Origin: Atopobiaceae bacterium
GTDB lineage: Bacteria; Actinomycetota; Coriobacteriia; Coriobacteriales; Atopobiaceae
Direction: 5' to 3'
DNA length: 64,000 nucleotides
Assembly (NCBI GenBank): GCA_017510785.1
Contig: JAFWMH010000065.1
Coordinates: 1 to 64,000 of the forward strand
In this document: piece by piece, positions 25,317 to 32,752 of the stretch
Position numbering within the stretch: the stretch's first letter is position 1
Layout of the letters: each line of letters opens with the position of its first letter
The notes under the pieces: generated by a model
Told to the model about the DNA's origin: nothing
Database searches by the model: none
Seen by the model: the letters and a program-made list of their open reading frames with translations, nothing else
Position numbers and translations under genes: made by a program

Positions 25317-26123
25317 ATGGCAACGTACGTCTTTTCCGATGTCCACGGGCATAACAAAACGCTTGAGCGCTTGCTTGAGCAGGTCCAGCCCGGCGATGAG
25401 GACGAAATATGGGTGCTGGGCGATTTGGTCGATAGGGGTCCGGACCCCGTGGGGGTTATTCATACCTGTAGGGCCTTGCCCAACGTACATATCCTCATGG
25501 GGAATCACGAGGATATGATGCTAAGCTTCTTCCACAGCCCGCACGATCTTTCCCTCTCATTCCAGTGGGAGCTTAACGGGGGCAATACCACGAAGAAGGG
25601 GCTTTCCAAGCTGAAGGAGTCTGAGCTCATCGATATTATCGATTGGGCTGAGAGCCTCCCGCTTGGCGCACATGTCAACGTGAACGACCGCAATTATCTG
25701 CTCGTCCATGCTGGATTGAGACCGTTGAATTTTTCGGCGCGGAGCCGCTGGACCGACGTAACGATGGATGCGCTACTGCGGTATCAGTTCGAAGAAGACT
25801 TGCTGTGGATACGCGACGAGTTTTGGGGTGCGCCCACGGGATTTATGGACGATCGAGGCCAAGGTCCCATAGTCATAGCGGGTCATACGCCCGTACCGTA
25901 CGTTGAGGAACTCGCGGAGCCGGGACGTTTTGATCGGCCAGCGCGCAACGAGAACGGTGAATGCCAGGTAATGCACCTTGGGGCATGCGACGCAACCGGT
26001 GGCGTGGCTGATCGCTGGGCCATCGACTGCGGCGCTGCCGGAGGTGCAGGTTGGGGCCGCATTGCCATGATACGCCTGGACGATGGCGAGGAATTCTACG
26101 CGTCGGTACTCGAGGGCGAGTAG
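25317..26123 (+). CDS. Metallophosphoesterase (PP1-like/ApaH-type phosphatase)
   Basis: 268 residues. The calcineurin-like metal motifs are complete: FSDVHGH (Asp8, His10), VLGDLVDRGPD, LMGNHEDM, a later His in LLVHAGLRP, and VIAGHTPVP. The GDLVDRG-GNHE spacing is that of bacterial Ser/Thr phosphatases and diadenosine tetraphosphatases. ATG 25317 follows GCAGGAGG. It is a single gene 223 bp downstream of the divergent ROK-like gene. The physiological substrate (phosphoprotein or dinucleoside polyphosphate) cannot be settled from sequence. Confidence 0.88.
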   Translation: MATYVFSDVHGHNKTLERLLEQVQPGDEDEIWVLGDLVDRGPDPVGVIHTCRALPNVHILMGNHEDMMLSFFHSPHDLSLSFQWELNGGNTTKKGLSKLKESELIDIIDWAESLPLGAHVNVNDRNYLLVHAGLRPLNFSARSRWTDVTMDALLRYQFEEDLLWIRDEFWGAPTGFMDDRGQGPIVIAGHTPVPYVEELAEPGRFDRPARNENGECQVMHLGACDATGGVADRWAIDCGAAGGAGWGRIAMIRLDDGEEFYASVLEGE

Positions 26124-26255
26124 AGTCGGAACGACCAACGCAACGCTTGGCTATGGAGCGGGGCTCAAAAAACAGCGCAATATTCTTGTTGCATAGCAAA
26201 TTGTCCCGGTACCCGAGTAATATGGGTGATTCGTACAACAAGAGGGGAGAGTGCA

Positions 26256-27056
26256 ATGCAGCAAGTGAAGCTCGTGGCGGTTGATGAGGACGGCACCTTT
26301 TTGCATAACCACATACACTATGATGCGCAGCGTTTCGAACGCATATGGGTGCGCATGCAGGAGCTTGGCGTTCGCTTCGTGGTAGCTACGGGCAACCAGT
26401 GCTACCAGGTGCAGGAGCTCTTCGCAAACCATGCACACGAGATGGGCATCGTTTCGGCGAATGGCGCGTACGTCCTCGATGGCAACGAGGAGGTATACGC
26501 TGCGCGCGCATCCAACGAGGCAGTGTCGCTTTTAATCAATGCGTGCCACGAGCAGCGCGACGTTCCCTTTTCCATGCTGGGCGTGAAGGGTGCGTATGTG
26601 GAGCGTGGCACATCGCAGGAGTTCTTCGACGATATGGCGCAGTACTGCTACCGGCAGTATTGGGTGGACGACTTTGCCGAGGTGGAAGATCAGGTATTCA
26701 TGTTTTCCTCAGTCGTGGACGAGAGCGTGGTGGGGGAGCAAATCGTGCGTTTTCGCAATGCCGTGGGCGACCTCATGGACGTGGTTGGCTCGGGTGAGGG
26801 ATACTTCGATGTGATATGCCCGGGCGTGAGCAAGGCGAGCGGCCTCACCTACCTGCTCAATCGATGGGGCATATCGCCCGACGAGTGCGTGGCATTTGGC
26901 GACTCCGATAACGACCTTGCGATGCTATCTCTCGTGGGATGCGGCTATGCCATGCAAAATGCTCCCGCGCACGTGCGTGCTGCCGCAGATCGCGTTGCCC
27001 CGTCGTGCGATGACGACGGTGTGTTGCAGGTGCTTGAGGAGTTGTTCTCGCTATGA
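26256..27056 (+). CDS. HAD-superfamily hydrolase (Cof type)
   Basis: 266 residues from ATG 26256 (GGGGAGAG upstream). The nucleophile motif reads AVDEDGTFL, with Asp at both DxD positions, followed by VVATGNQ (motif 2, Thr) and FGDSDNDLAML (motif 4). The cap is type C2b, as in Cof/YbiV sugar-phosphate phosphatases. The stop overlaps the start of the SGNH-fold gene (ATGA), so the two are translationally coupled. This suggests a shared metabolic task, but the substrate is not evident. Confidence 0.88.
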   Translation: MQQVKLVAVDEDGTFLHNHIHYDAQRFERIWVRMQELGVRFVVATGNQCYQVQELFANHAHEMGIVSANGAYVLDGNEEVYAARASNEAVSLLINACHEQRDVPFSMLGVKGAYVERGTSQEFFDDMAQYCYRQYWVDDFAEVEDQVFMFSSVVDESVVGEQIVRFRNAVGDLMDVVGSGEGYFDVICPGVSKASGLTYLLNRWGISPDECVAFGDSDNDLAMLSLVGCGYAMQNAPAHVRAAADRVAPSCDDDGVLQVLEELFSL

Positions 27057-28237
27057 GTCGGCACGACGGCGGCCGTATGAGCCTGTTCGAGGTGCTAACC
27101 TCTGCAAGCTCGCATGCGGAAGCAGCGCGCGCCCTGCTATATTGCGCCAAGGCCTCGCCGTTCGTTCGCGGTGCGGTTACGGTTGAAAACGAGAGTGCGG
27201 GGTGGGTGCGCCCGCATCGTGTGGATTACGCACAGGCACGTGCACTGGAGAGCTGCTTGGCATGGCATCCTGGATTGTATCGTAGCATGGCGAGGACGAC
27301 TGCTGGCGTGTGCGTGCGTTTTGCGACCGACGGGGCCGAGGTGGCGCTCGCCGTGCGCATGGATGACGAGCCGCGTGGCACCGCCGAGGTCCTCGGCCCC
27401 CTCGATCGAGGGCGTCGCCGTGCGCACGATGGCCTTTCGGTTGTGGTGGATGGCCGGGTACTGGGTTGTGGCATGCCTCGCACGCTCACGAGGCCTTTGC
27501 CGTGGATAGAGAACACGCACGACATGGGGATTCTCTCCTTCGAACTCGAGAAGGGAGACGAGCGCGGCACAGGCACCATGGCAATTCCGGGGCTCGGCGC
27601 ACGGCATGAGGTGTGCATATGGCTGCCATGCCTGCGCGGCTGTGCTGTGCGCGAGCTATGGAGTGACGGGACCTACGTGGAGCCTTTGGAGGCGCGCGGA
27701 AGCCTGCTCGTGCTGGGCGACGGTGTTGGCCAAGGCTTTTGTGCAGACGACCCGTTACTTGCCTGGCCCACGCTGCTTGCTGAGGGCTTGGATTTCGACG
27801 TGATAAATCAGTCGATTGCTGGGCAGGTGTTCCAGCCATCTATGCTGATGGGTGCATCAATTCAAGGCGTTGAGCTTGTGGTTATTGCTCTTGGCACGCG
27901 ATATCGGCGTGAGACGTGTGCCATGACGCAGGTGAAGCAGGACGTGCGGGCTTTTTTGCGGGAGGTGGTACGTCGCTACGAGAACGCTCGTGTTGTGGTA
28001 GTAACGCCTTACGGTCGCAACGACACGTTTAGCTCGGTGATTCGCCGTGCTGCCCGCGATGCCAACGTTGAGGTGGTTGACGGACATGGGCTTTTCTCAT
28101 CCGAGGATCTTGTGTTTGCCGACGAGGTTCATCCTACTTCATCTGGTCACGCGCAAATCGCCGCCAGGCTAAATTGGTATGTGGCCCATGGTGGGGCAGG
28201 TGAGAAAACCGCTACAATGGTGCAACGAGCTGAATGA
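27053..28237 (+). CDS. SGNH-fold protein, apparently inactive hydrolase
   Basis: 394 residues in two parts: an N-terminal beta-sandwich (about 35-210), as in two-domain GDSL esterases, and a C-terminal SGNH fold. Block I reads LVLGDGVGQGF, with Gly224 where the nucleophile Ser of GDS belongs. Block II Gly is kept (INQSIAGQVF). Block III reads IALGTRYRRE, with Arg283 in place of Asn. Block V DEVHPTSSGH keeps Asp357 and His360. Without Ser and Asn, normal esterase chemistry is not expected. It overlaps the HAD gene start-to-stop. It could be a carbohydrate-binding pseudoenzyme; a sequencing error at the GGT codon would explain Ser but not Asn. Confidence 0.78.
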   Translation: MSRHDGGRMSLFEVLTSASSHAEAARALLYCAKASPFVRGAVTVENESAGWVRPHRVDYAQARALESCLAWHPGLYRSMARTTAGVCVRFATDGAEVALAVRMDDEPRGTAEVLGPLDRGRRRAHDGLSVVVDGRVLGCGMPRTLTRPLPWIENTHDMGILSFELEKGDERGTGTMAIPGLGARHEVCIWLPCLRGCAVRELWSDGTYVEPLEARGSLLVLGDGVGQGFCADDPLLAWPTLLAEGLDFDVINQSIAGQVFQPSMLMGASIQGVELVVIALGTRYRRETCAMTQVKQDVRAFLREVVRRYENARVVVVTPYGRNDTFSSVIRRAARDANVEVVDGHGLFSSEDLVFADEVHPTSSGHAQIAARLNWYVAHGGAGEKTATMVQRAE

Positions 28238-28250
28238 CGGGAGGTACGGC

Positions 28251-29474
28251 ATGAGCGTGAACCCATACGCGCCACACCTAACGGGCGATTTGTCGCACGA
28301 GGCGGAAGAGCAAGTTCGCCTATACATGAGCGGGAAAGAGAAGAGTCCGTGGGCAACGCCCGACGATGCCGTGCTGCGCCGCGCCGACGACGGTCGCGAC
28401 CACGCCACGTCCTTGCGTCCTGCGTTCCTTCGTGATGCCGAGAAAATCATGCATGTGCCAGCATATAACCGACTGGCAGGCAAAACGCAGGTGTTCTCGT
28501 TTCGCGAGAACGACGACCTTGCCCGTCGTGGCCTGCATGTGCAATTGGTGGCACGTGTTGCGCGCGACATCGGCCGAGCCCTTGGCCTCAACGAGGACCT
28601 TATTGAAGCCATCGCCCTTGGTCACGATATAGGCCATACGCCGTTCGGGCATGCAGGCGAGCGCCTGCTTAACGACGTGTTCCACGCGCGTACCGGGCGG
28701 TGGTTCTTCCACAACGTGCAAAGCGTGCGTGTTCTTGACGTGTTGTACGGACGCAACGTGAGCTTGCAAACGCTCGATGGGATTTTGTGCCACAACGGCG
28801 AGTTCGAAAAACAGGTGCTTCGCACAAGTGGCCTCAAGGATTTCGAAGAGTTCGATGCCGTTGTGGACGACTGCTGGAAGCGTGGTGACGCGGCCATCTC
28901 CCACTTGGCGCCCTGTACTCTGGAGGGGTGCGTCGTCCGTGTGAGCGACATTATCGCGTATGTGGGAAAGGATCGCCAGGACGCCATCCGAGCAGGCCTT
29001 TGCAGCGAGGAGTCGTTCGAGGACGGCATGGGTGGTGCGTATAACGCCTGGGCGCTGAGAGCGCTCATTTCCGACGTGGTGGAGCATAGCGTGGGCACGC
29101 CTCGCATTGCCATGAGCGAGGAGGGCTTTGCCGAGATGCGTCGCGCCAAGCGCGAAAACTATCAAAAGATCTATGGGGCGAAGGAGGTTAACGGCGAGTT
29201 CGATCGAGGCATCGGCGAGCTTTTCGAGAGGCTCTACGAATGCGTCCGCAGCGACCTCGTGGCAGGGCGCACCGAGGCACCGGTGTTTCGTCACCATATT
29301 CGCTATGTTAATTGGCGACTCGCCCATTATGGTCGCACGTACGATTGGGAATCCGACCTCGACCTTACTACCGTGGACTACATCTCGTCGATGACGGACG
29401 ACTACTGCATGGCAATTCTTGAGTACCTTTTCCCCGGCTGCGAGAGCCTCTTCCCGCGGCGCGATCACTTTTGA
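28251..29474 (+). CDS. dgt: Deoxyguanosinetriphosphate triphosphohydrolase-like protein
   Basis: 407 residues from ATG 28251 (GGGAGG upstream); longer upstream frames would overlap the previous gene. The family hydrolyses dNTPs to deoxynucleoside and triphosphate. Seen: FLRDAEKIMHVPAYNRLAGKTQVF (first HD-domain His region), the HD motif ALGHDIGHTPFGHAGE, and later CTLEGCVVRVSDIIAYVGKD with the metal-binding Asp. The length suits the type 2 dGTPase group found in most bacteria. It precedes rarA by 6 bp, linking nucleotide-pool control with replication repair in one likely transcript. Confidence 0.88.
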   Translation: MSVNPYAPHLTGDLSHEAEEQVRLYMSGKEKSPWATPDDAVLRRADDGRDHATSLRPAFLRDAEKIMHVPAYNRLAGKTQVFSFRENDDLARRGLHVQLVARVARDIGRALGLNEDLIEAIALGHDIGHTPFGHAGERLLNDVFHARTGRWFFHNVQSVRVLDVLYGRNVSLQTLDGILCHNGEFEKQVLRTSGLKDFEEFDAVVDDCWKRGDAAISHLAPCTLEGCVVRVSDIIAYVGKDRQDAIRAGLCSEESFEDGMGGAYNAWALRALISDVVEHSVGTPRIAMSEEGFAEMRRAKRENYQKIYGAKEVNGEFDRGIGELFERLYECVRSDLVAGRTEAPVFRHHIRYVNWRLAHYGRTYDWESDLDLTTVDYISSMTDDYCMAILEYLFPGCESLFPRRDHF

Positions 29475-29480
29475 TGGCGT

Positions 29481-30812
29481 ATGGAAACGTTGTTCTCCAG
29501 CATGGAGCGCGAGCTCCGCAACAAGAACGCGCCGCTTGCGGCGCGCATGCGCCCAACGACGCTCGATGGCTATGTGGGACAAAACAAGGCCGTTGGCCCC
29601 GGGTCGTGGCTGCGACTGGCCATTGAGCACGATACGCTCTCGTCTGTGCTGCTCTATGGACCGGCTGGTACGGGCAAAACGACGCTGGCACGCATCATTG
29701 CCAACAGTACTCACGCCGAGTTCGTGGAGGTTTCGGCCATCACGGGCACGGTGAAGGACTTACGTCGCGAGATTGAGGCGGCCGATTCAAGGTTGCTTGC
29801 AACTGGTCGACGCACCATTCTATTCGTGGACGAAATTCACCGGTTCAACCGTTCTCAGCAGGATGCTCTCTTGCACGCCGTGGAGAACCGCACGGTGGTG
29901 CTTATAGGTGCCACAACGGAAAACCCGTACTTCGAAGTGAACTCGGCGCTCATTTCACGCTCGCGCGTGGTGGAGCTTGGCGCCCTCGACGACGAGTCGG
30001 TGCGCATGCTCGTGCGCAGGGCGCTTGCGGCACCAGAGGGCCTGAATGGGGCGTTTGTTCTTGTTGACGAGGCGCTCGAGGAGATAGTGACGCTTGCGGG
30101 TGGCGATGCCCGTGCGGCGCTTACGTCGCTCGAGCTTGCGAGCCAAATGGCGGCGCCGGGAGGTATGGCTCCTAGCGAGGCTGCGGCGCGGCCCATTGAA
30201 ATTTCCTTGCAACACGTGCTTGACGCAAACCCGCGCCGTGGCTTGCCGTACGACAAAGCCGGCGACATGCACTACGATGTGATCTCGGCGTTCATTAAGT
30301 CCATGCGTGGCAGCGACCCGGATGCGGCGCTGTACTGGCTCGCGCGGATGATAGACGCCGGCGAAGACCCGAAGTTCATTGCGCGACGCATCATGATTCT
30401 CGCGTCCGAGGATATTGGCAACGCCGATCCGCAGGCATTGCTCATTGCGGAGGCCGCGTTTCGAGCGACGGAGGTAATAGGGTATCCGGAATGCAGGATA
30501 AATCTTTCCCAAGCGGTTATCTATATGTGCCTTGCGCCTAAGAGCAATGCGGCCGAGGCTTCGATTGATGCCGCGCTCGCGGAAGTGCGCACCGGTCCTC
30601 GTCGTGAGGTTCCCAACCATCTGCGCGACCGGCATCGTCCCGGCTCGGAGGAATATGGTCCGTACTTGTATCCGCACAACTATCCGGCTGGATGGGTGGA
30701 GCAGCAGTATTTGCCCGATGGCCTTGAGCGCGGAGCGTTTTACACGCCCGGCCCGCGTGGCTGGGAGGCATGGCGCATGGAGGCTACAGCTCGCGACCGT
30801 GCACAGGTGTGA
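29481..30812 (+). CDS. rarA: Replication-associated recombination protein A (MgsA/RarA)
   Basis: 443 residues. AAA+ clamp-loader-like ATPase acting at stalled replication forks. Seen: LAARMRPTTLDGYVGQNKAVG, Walker A YGPAGTGKTTLARII, EVSAITGTVKDLR, Walker B FVDEIHRFNRSQQDALL and sensor 1 VLIGATTENPYFEVNSALISR. The C-terminal tetramerisation part includes DPDAALYWLARMIDAGEDP and HLRDRHRPGSEEYGPYLYPHNY, characteristic of the family. It follows dgt by 6 bp. Confidence 0.95.
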   Translation: METLFSSMERELRNKNAPLAARMRPTTLDGYVGQNKAVGPGSWLRLAIEHDTLSSVLLYGPAGTGKTTLARIIANSTHAEFVEVSAITGTVKDLRREIEAADSRLLATGRRTILFVDEIHRFNRSQQDALLHAVENRTVVLIGATTENPYFEVNSALISRSRVVELGALDDESVRMLVRRALAAPEGLNGAFVLVDEALEEIVTLAGGDARAALTSLELASQMAAPGGMAPSEAAARPIEISLQHVLDANPRRGLPYDKAGDMHYDVISAFIKSMRGSDPDAALYWLARMIDAGEDPKFIARRIMILASEDIGNADPQALLIAEAAFRATEVIGYPECRINLSQAVIYMCLAPKSNAAEASIDAALAEVRTGPRREVPNHLRDRHRPGSEEYGPYLYPHNYPAGWVEQQYLPDGLERGAFYTPGPRGWEAWRMEATARDRAQV

Positions 30813-30933
30813 GATAACAACATGGGGAGAGCGGTGGAAAATCGTTTCCTGCGCTATACCTTCCCGAAGAATTTGTTCTACAATGCTTTACTATATGGAT
30901 GCGGAAACAGCTTCGACGAAAGGCTTCGACACC

Positions 30934-31530
30934 ATGACCATAGGCGAGATTTTAAGTTACGTGCTTACCATCGCGGGTACCGCAATGGTTATTGCGTTGG
31001 CGTTTGCGGCGCTTGAGCTTGCGCGTACGCTCAAAAAAACGCGGCAGACTATTACGGATATTGGCGAACAGGCGAGCGACCTCACCACGTCTGCGAACGA
31101 GGTAATAGGTCAAGTTCAGCCAATCATCACCAAGGTAGATGGCATGGTGACCGATCTTGAGCCGGCGGTCGCAGAGGTGCATCCGCTTATCGAAAAGGCC
31201 TCTACGGCCATCGAGGTCGTTACGGTGGATCTTGCGTCGGTTAACGACATTTTGGTTGACGTTTCGTCCGTTACCGATACTGCCTCCAACGTTACGAGCA
31301 CCGTTTCCCAGGCTGCGAATAGCGCCGTGAGCGGCGTTGCCGGCGTGGTGGGCAAGTTCACGAGCTCCAAGAGCCCAAAGCAACGTAAGCTTACGGGTCG
31401 CATACATCGCAAAGAGAAGGACGCTACAGCGATGCCTGCCGACGAGGAAGAGGTTGCGCCAGAGCCGGCCTCGGAGGAAACCCACACGCACACGTATGTG
31501 ACGTATGGCTCTCCTGTGGACGGTGAGTAA
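30934..31530 (+). CDS. Membrane-anchored coiled-coil protein (DUF948-like)
   Basis: 198 residues from the ATG at 30934; ATGs at 30883 and 30895 are in frame but lack better ribosome sites. One N-terminal membrane span (about 7-28, VLTIAGTAMVIALAFAALEL) is followed by a long heptad-rich helix containing TITDIGEQASDLTTSANEVI and similar segments, resembling DUF948 and chemoreceptor-like helices. A basic patch (KSPKQRKLTGRIHRKEK) and an acidic tail follow. It lies 3 bp before the RsbW-like gene, so it may share its transcript with the sigma factor. Function unknown. Confidence 0.7.
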   Translation: MTIGEILSYVLTIAGTAMVIALAFAALELARTLKKTRQTITDIGEQASDLTTSANEVIGQVQPIITKVDGMVTDLEPAVAEVHPLIEKASTAIEVVTVDLASVNDILVDVSSVTDTASNVTSTVSQAANSAVSGVAGVVGKFTSSKSPKQRKLTGRIHRKEKDATAMPADEEEVAPEPASEETHTHTYVTYGSPVDGE

Positions 31531-31532
31531 CG

Positions 31533-31916
31533 ATGGAACACGCTCTCGTTAAGCTAAGCGTTCCTGCTCAGCCTGCTTTTGCGCGCTCCGTGCGCATGAT
31601 GGCCGCAAATCTCGCGGTGCTTTGCTCGATGACGGTAGACGAGGTAGAAGATGCACGCATGGCCGCTGAGGAAGCCTTCGTGTATGCCTGTGCAACGCAT
31701 CCTGAGTTCTGTGACGTCTCGTTCGAGGTTGGCGACGAAGGCCTCAAAATGGCCTTCTCGCTTGGTGGTCCTTTGGACGCGGACGATCCAGTCGTTGCCG
31801 AGCAAGTTGGGCTGGCGCAAGTGCTCCTAAGCGCCGTGAGCGACTTCTTCGAGATTTCGCCTGACGATTGCTTGCTGCATGTAACAAAAATGGTGGGTGT
31901 TGTCGATGCCAACTAG
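31533..31916 (+). CDS. RsbW-like anti-sigma factor with degenerate ATP site
   Basis: 127 residues with the RsbW/SpoIIAB order of elements: VKLSVPAQPAFARSVRMMAANLA, then DEVEDARMAAEEAFVYACATH, then EQVGLAQVLLSAVSDFFEI. In active family members the N-box Asn (SEAxTNA) binds Mg-ATP; here that position is Tyr51. The G1 DxG is replaced by FSLGGPLDAD. ATP binding and kinase activity are therefore doubtful. The stop lies 11 bp inside the following sigma factor gene, the typical rsbW-sigB arrangement, so it most likely controls that sigma factor. No RsbV-type antagonist is nearby. Confidence 0.75.
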   Translation: MEHALVKLSVPAQPAFARSVRMMAANLAVLCSMTVDEVEDARMAAEEAFVYACATHPEFCDVSFEVGDEGLKMAFSLGGPLDADDPVVAEQVGLAQVLLSAVSDFFEISPDDCLLHVTKMVGVVDAN

Positions 31917-32718
31917 CACGGCCGAGGGACGACCGGTGCGCGAGAGACGCCGTTCTCGCTCAGGCGTCCTTGCATGGGACAAAACCCGCACGCGTGAGCT
32001 CTTTCGCAGGTATCGCGAGAAGGGCGACGAGCATGCACGCGAACAGCTCATTGTGAATCATCTTAACCTCGTGCGATACCTTGCCTCCAAATTCAAGAAT
32101 CGAGGCGAGCCTCTTGAGGACCTTGTTCAGGTGGGCACCATCGGGCTCATAAAAGCCATCGATCGCTTCGACCCATCGCGTGGTCTCGAGTTTACGACGT
32201 ATGCGACGCCTACCATTATGGGTGAGATAAAGCGACACTTTAGGGATAAAGGCTGGTCGGTTCGCGTTCCGCGAAGGCTTCAGGAGCTTTCGGCTAAAAT
32301 CACGCAAGTAAGCGAGGAACTTACCCGAGAGCTGCAGCGCTCGCCTTCGGTGGCCGAAATCGCGGAGCGTGCAGGAGCTAGTGTGGAAGACGTGTTGGAG
32401 GCAATGGAGTCGTCGAGTGCGTATAGCTCAGTTCCCTTGGAAGGTGGCGGGAGCGGCGACGAGGATGCGCCATCCGTTATTGACCACTTTGCCACGGAGG
32501 ATACGGAGCTGAGCTCCTCCGACGACCGCATGCTTCTTGATGCGGCCATAAGCGAGTTCTCGGCGCGCGAGAAGGACATTATTCGCATGCGTTTCGACGA
32601 GGGCCTTACACAGGTAGAGATTGCCGAAAAGCTGGGCGTTTCGCAGGTCCAGGTGTCCCGTCTCTTGCGACGCACCCTTCAGCGCATTCACGACAAGATA
32701 ACTGCTGACGAACGTTGA
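31906..32718 (+). CDS. SigB/SigF-type RNA polymerase sigma factor
   Basis: 270 residues from the ATG at 31906, overlapping the RsbW-like gene by 11 bp. Region 2: LVRYLASKFKNRGEPLEDLVQVGTIGL-type sequence with AIDRFDPSRGLEFTTYATPTI. Region 3: ELSAKITQVSEELTRELQRS and SVAEIAERAGASVEDVLEAM. Region 4: SAREKDIIRMRFDEGLTQVE and AEKLGVSQVQVSRLLRRTL. No region 1.1 is present, as usual for the SigB/F/G group that governs stress or development. No spore genes are in view, so a general stress role is more likely. Confidence 0.92.
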   Translation: MPTSTAEGRPVRERRRSRSGVLAWDKTRTRELFRRYREKGDEHAREQLIVNHLNLVRYLASKFKNRGEPLEDLVQVGTIGLIKAIDRFDPSRGLEFTTYATPTIMGEIKRHFRDKGWSVRVPRRLQELSAKITQVSEELTRELQRSPSVAEIAERAGASVEDVLEAMESSSAYSSVPLEGGGSGDEDAPSVIDHFATEDTELSSSDDRMLLDAAISEFSAREKDIIRMRFDEGLTQVEIAEKLGVSQVQVSRLLRRTLQRIHDKITADER

Positions 32719-32752
32719 TGCGGGGCATCCGCAAGCCAACAAAAGGAGAAAC

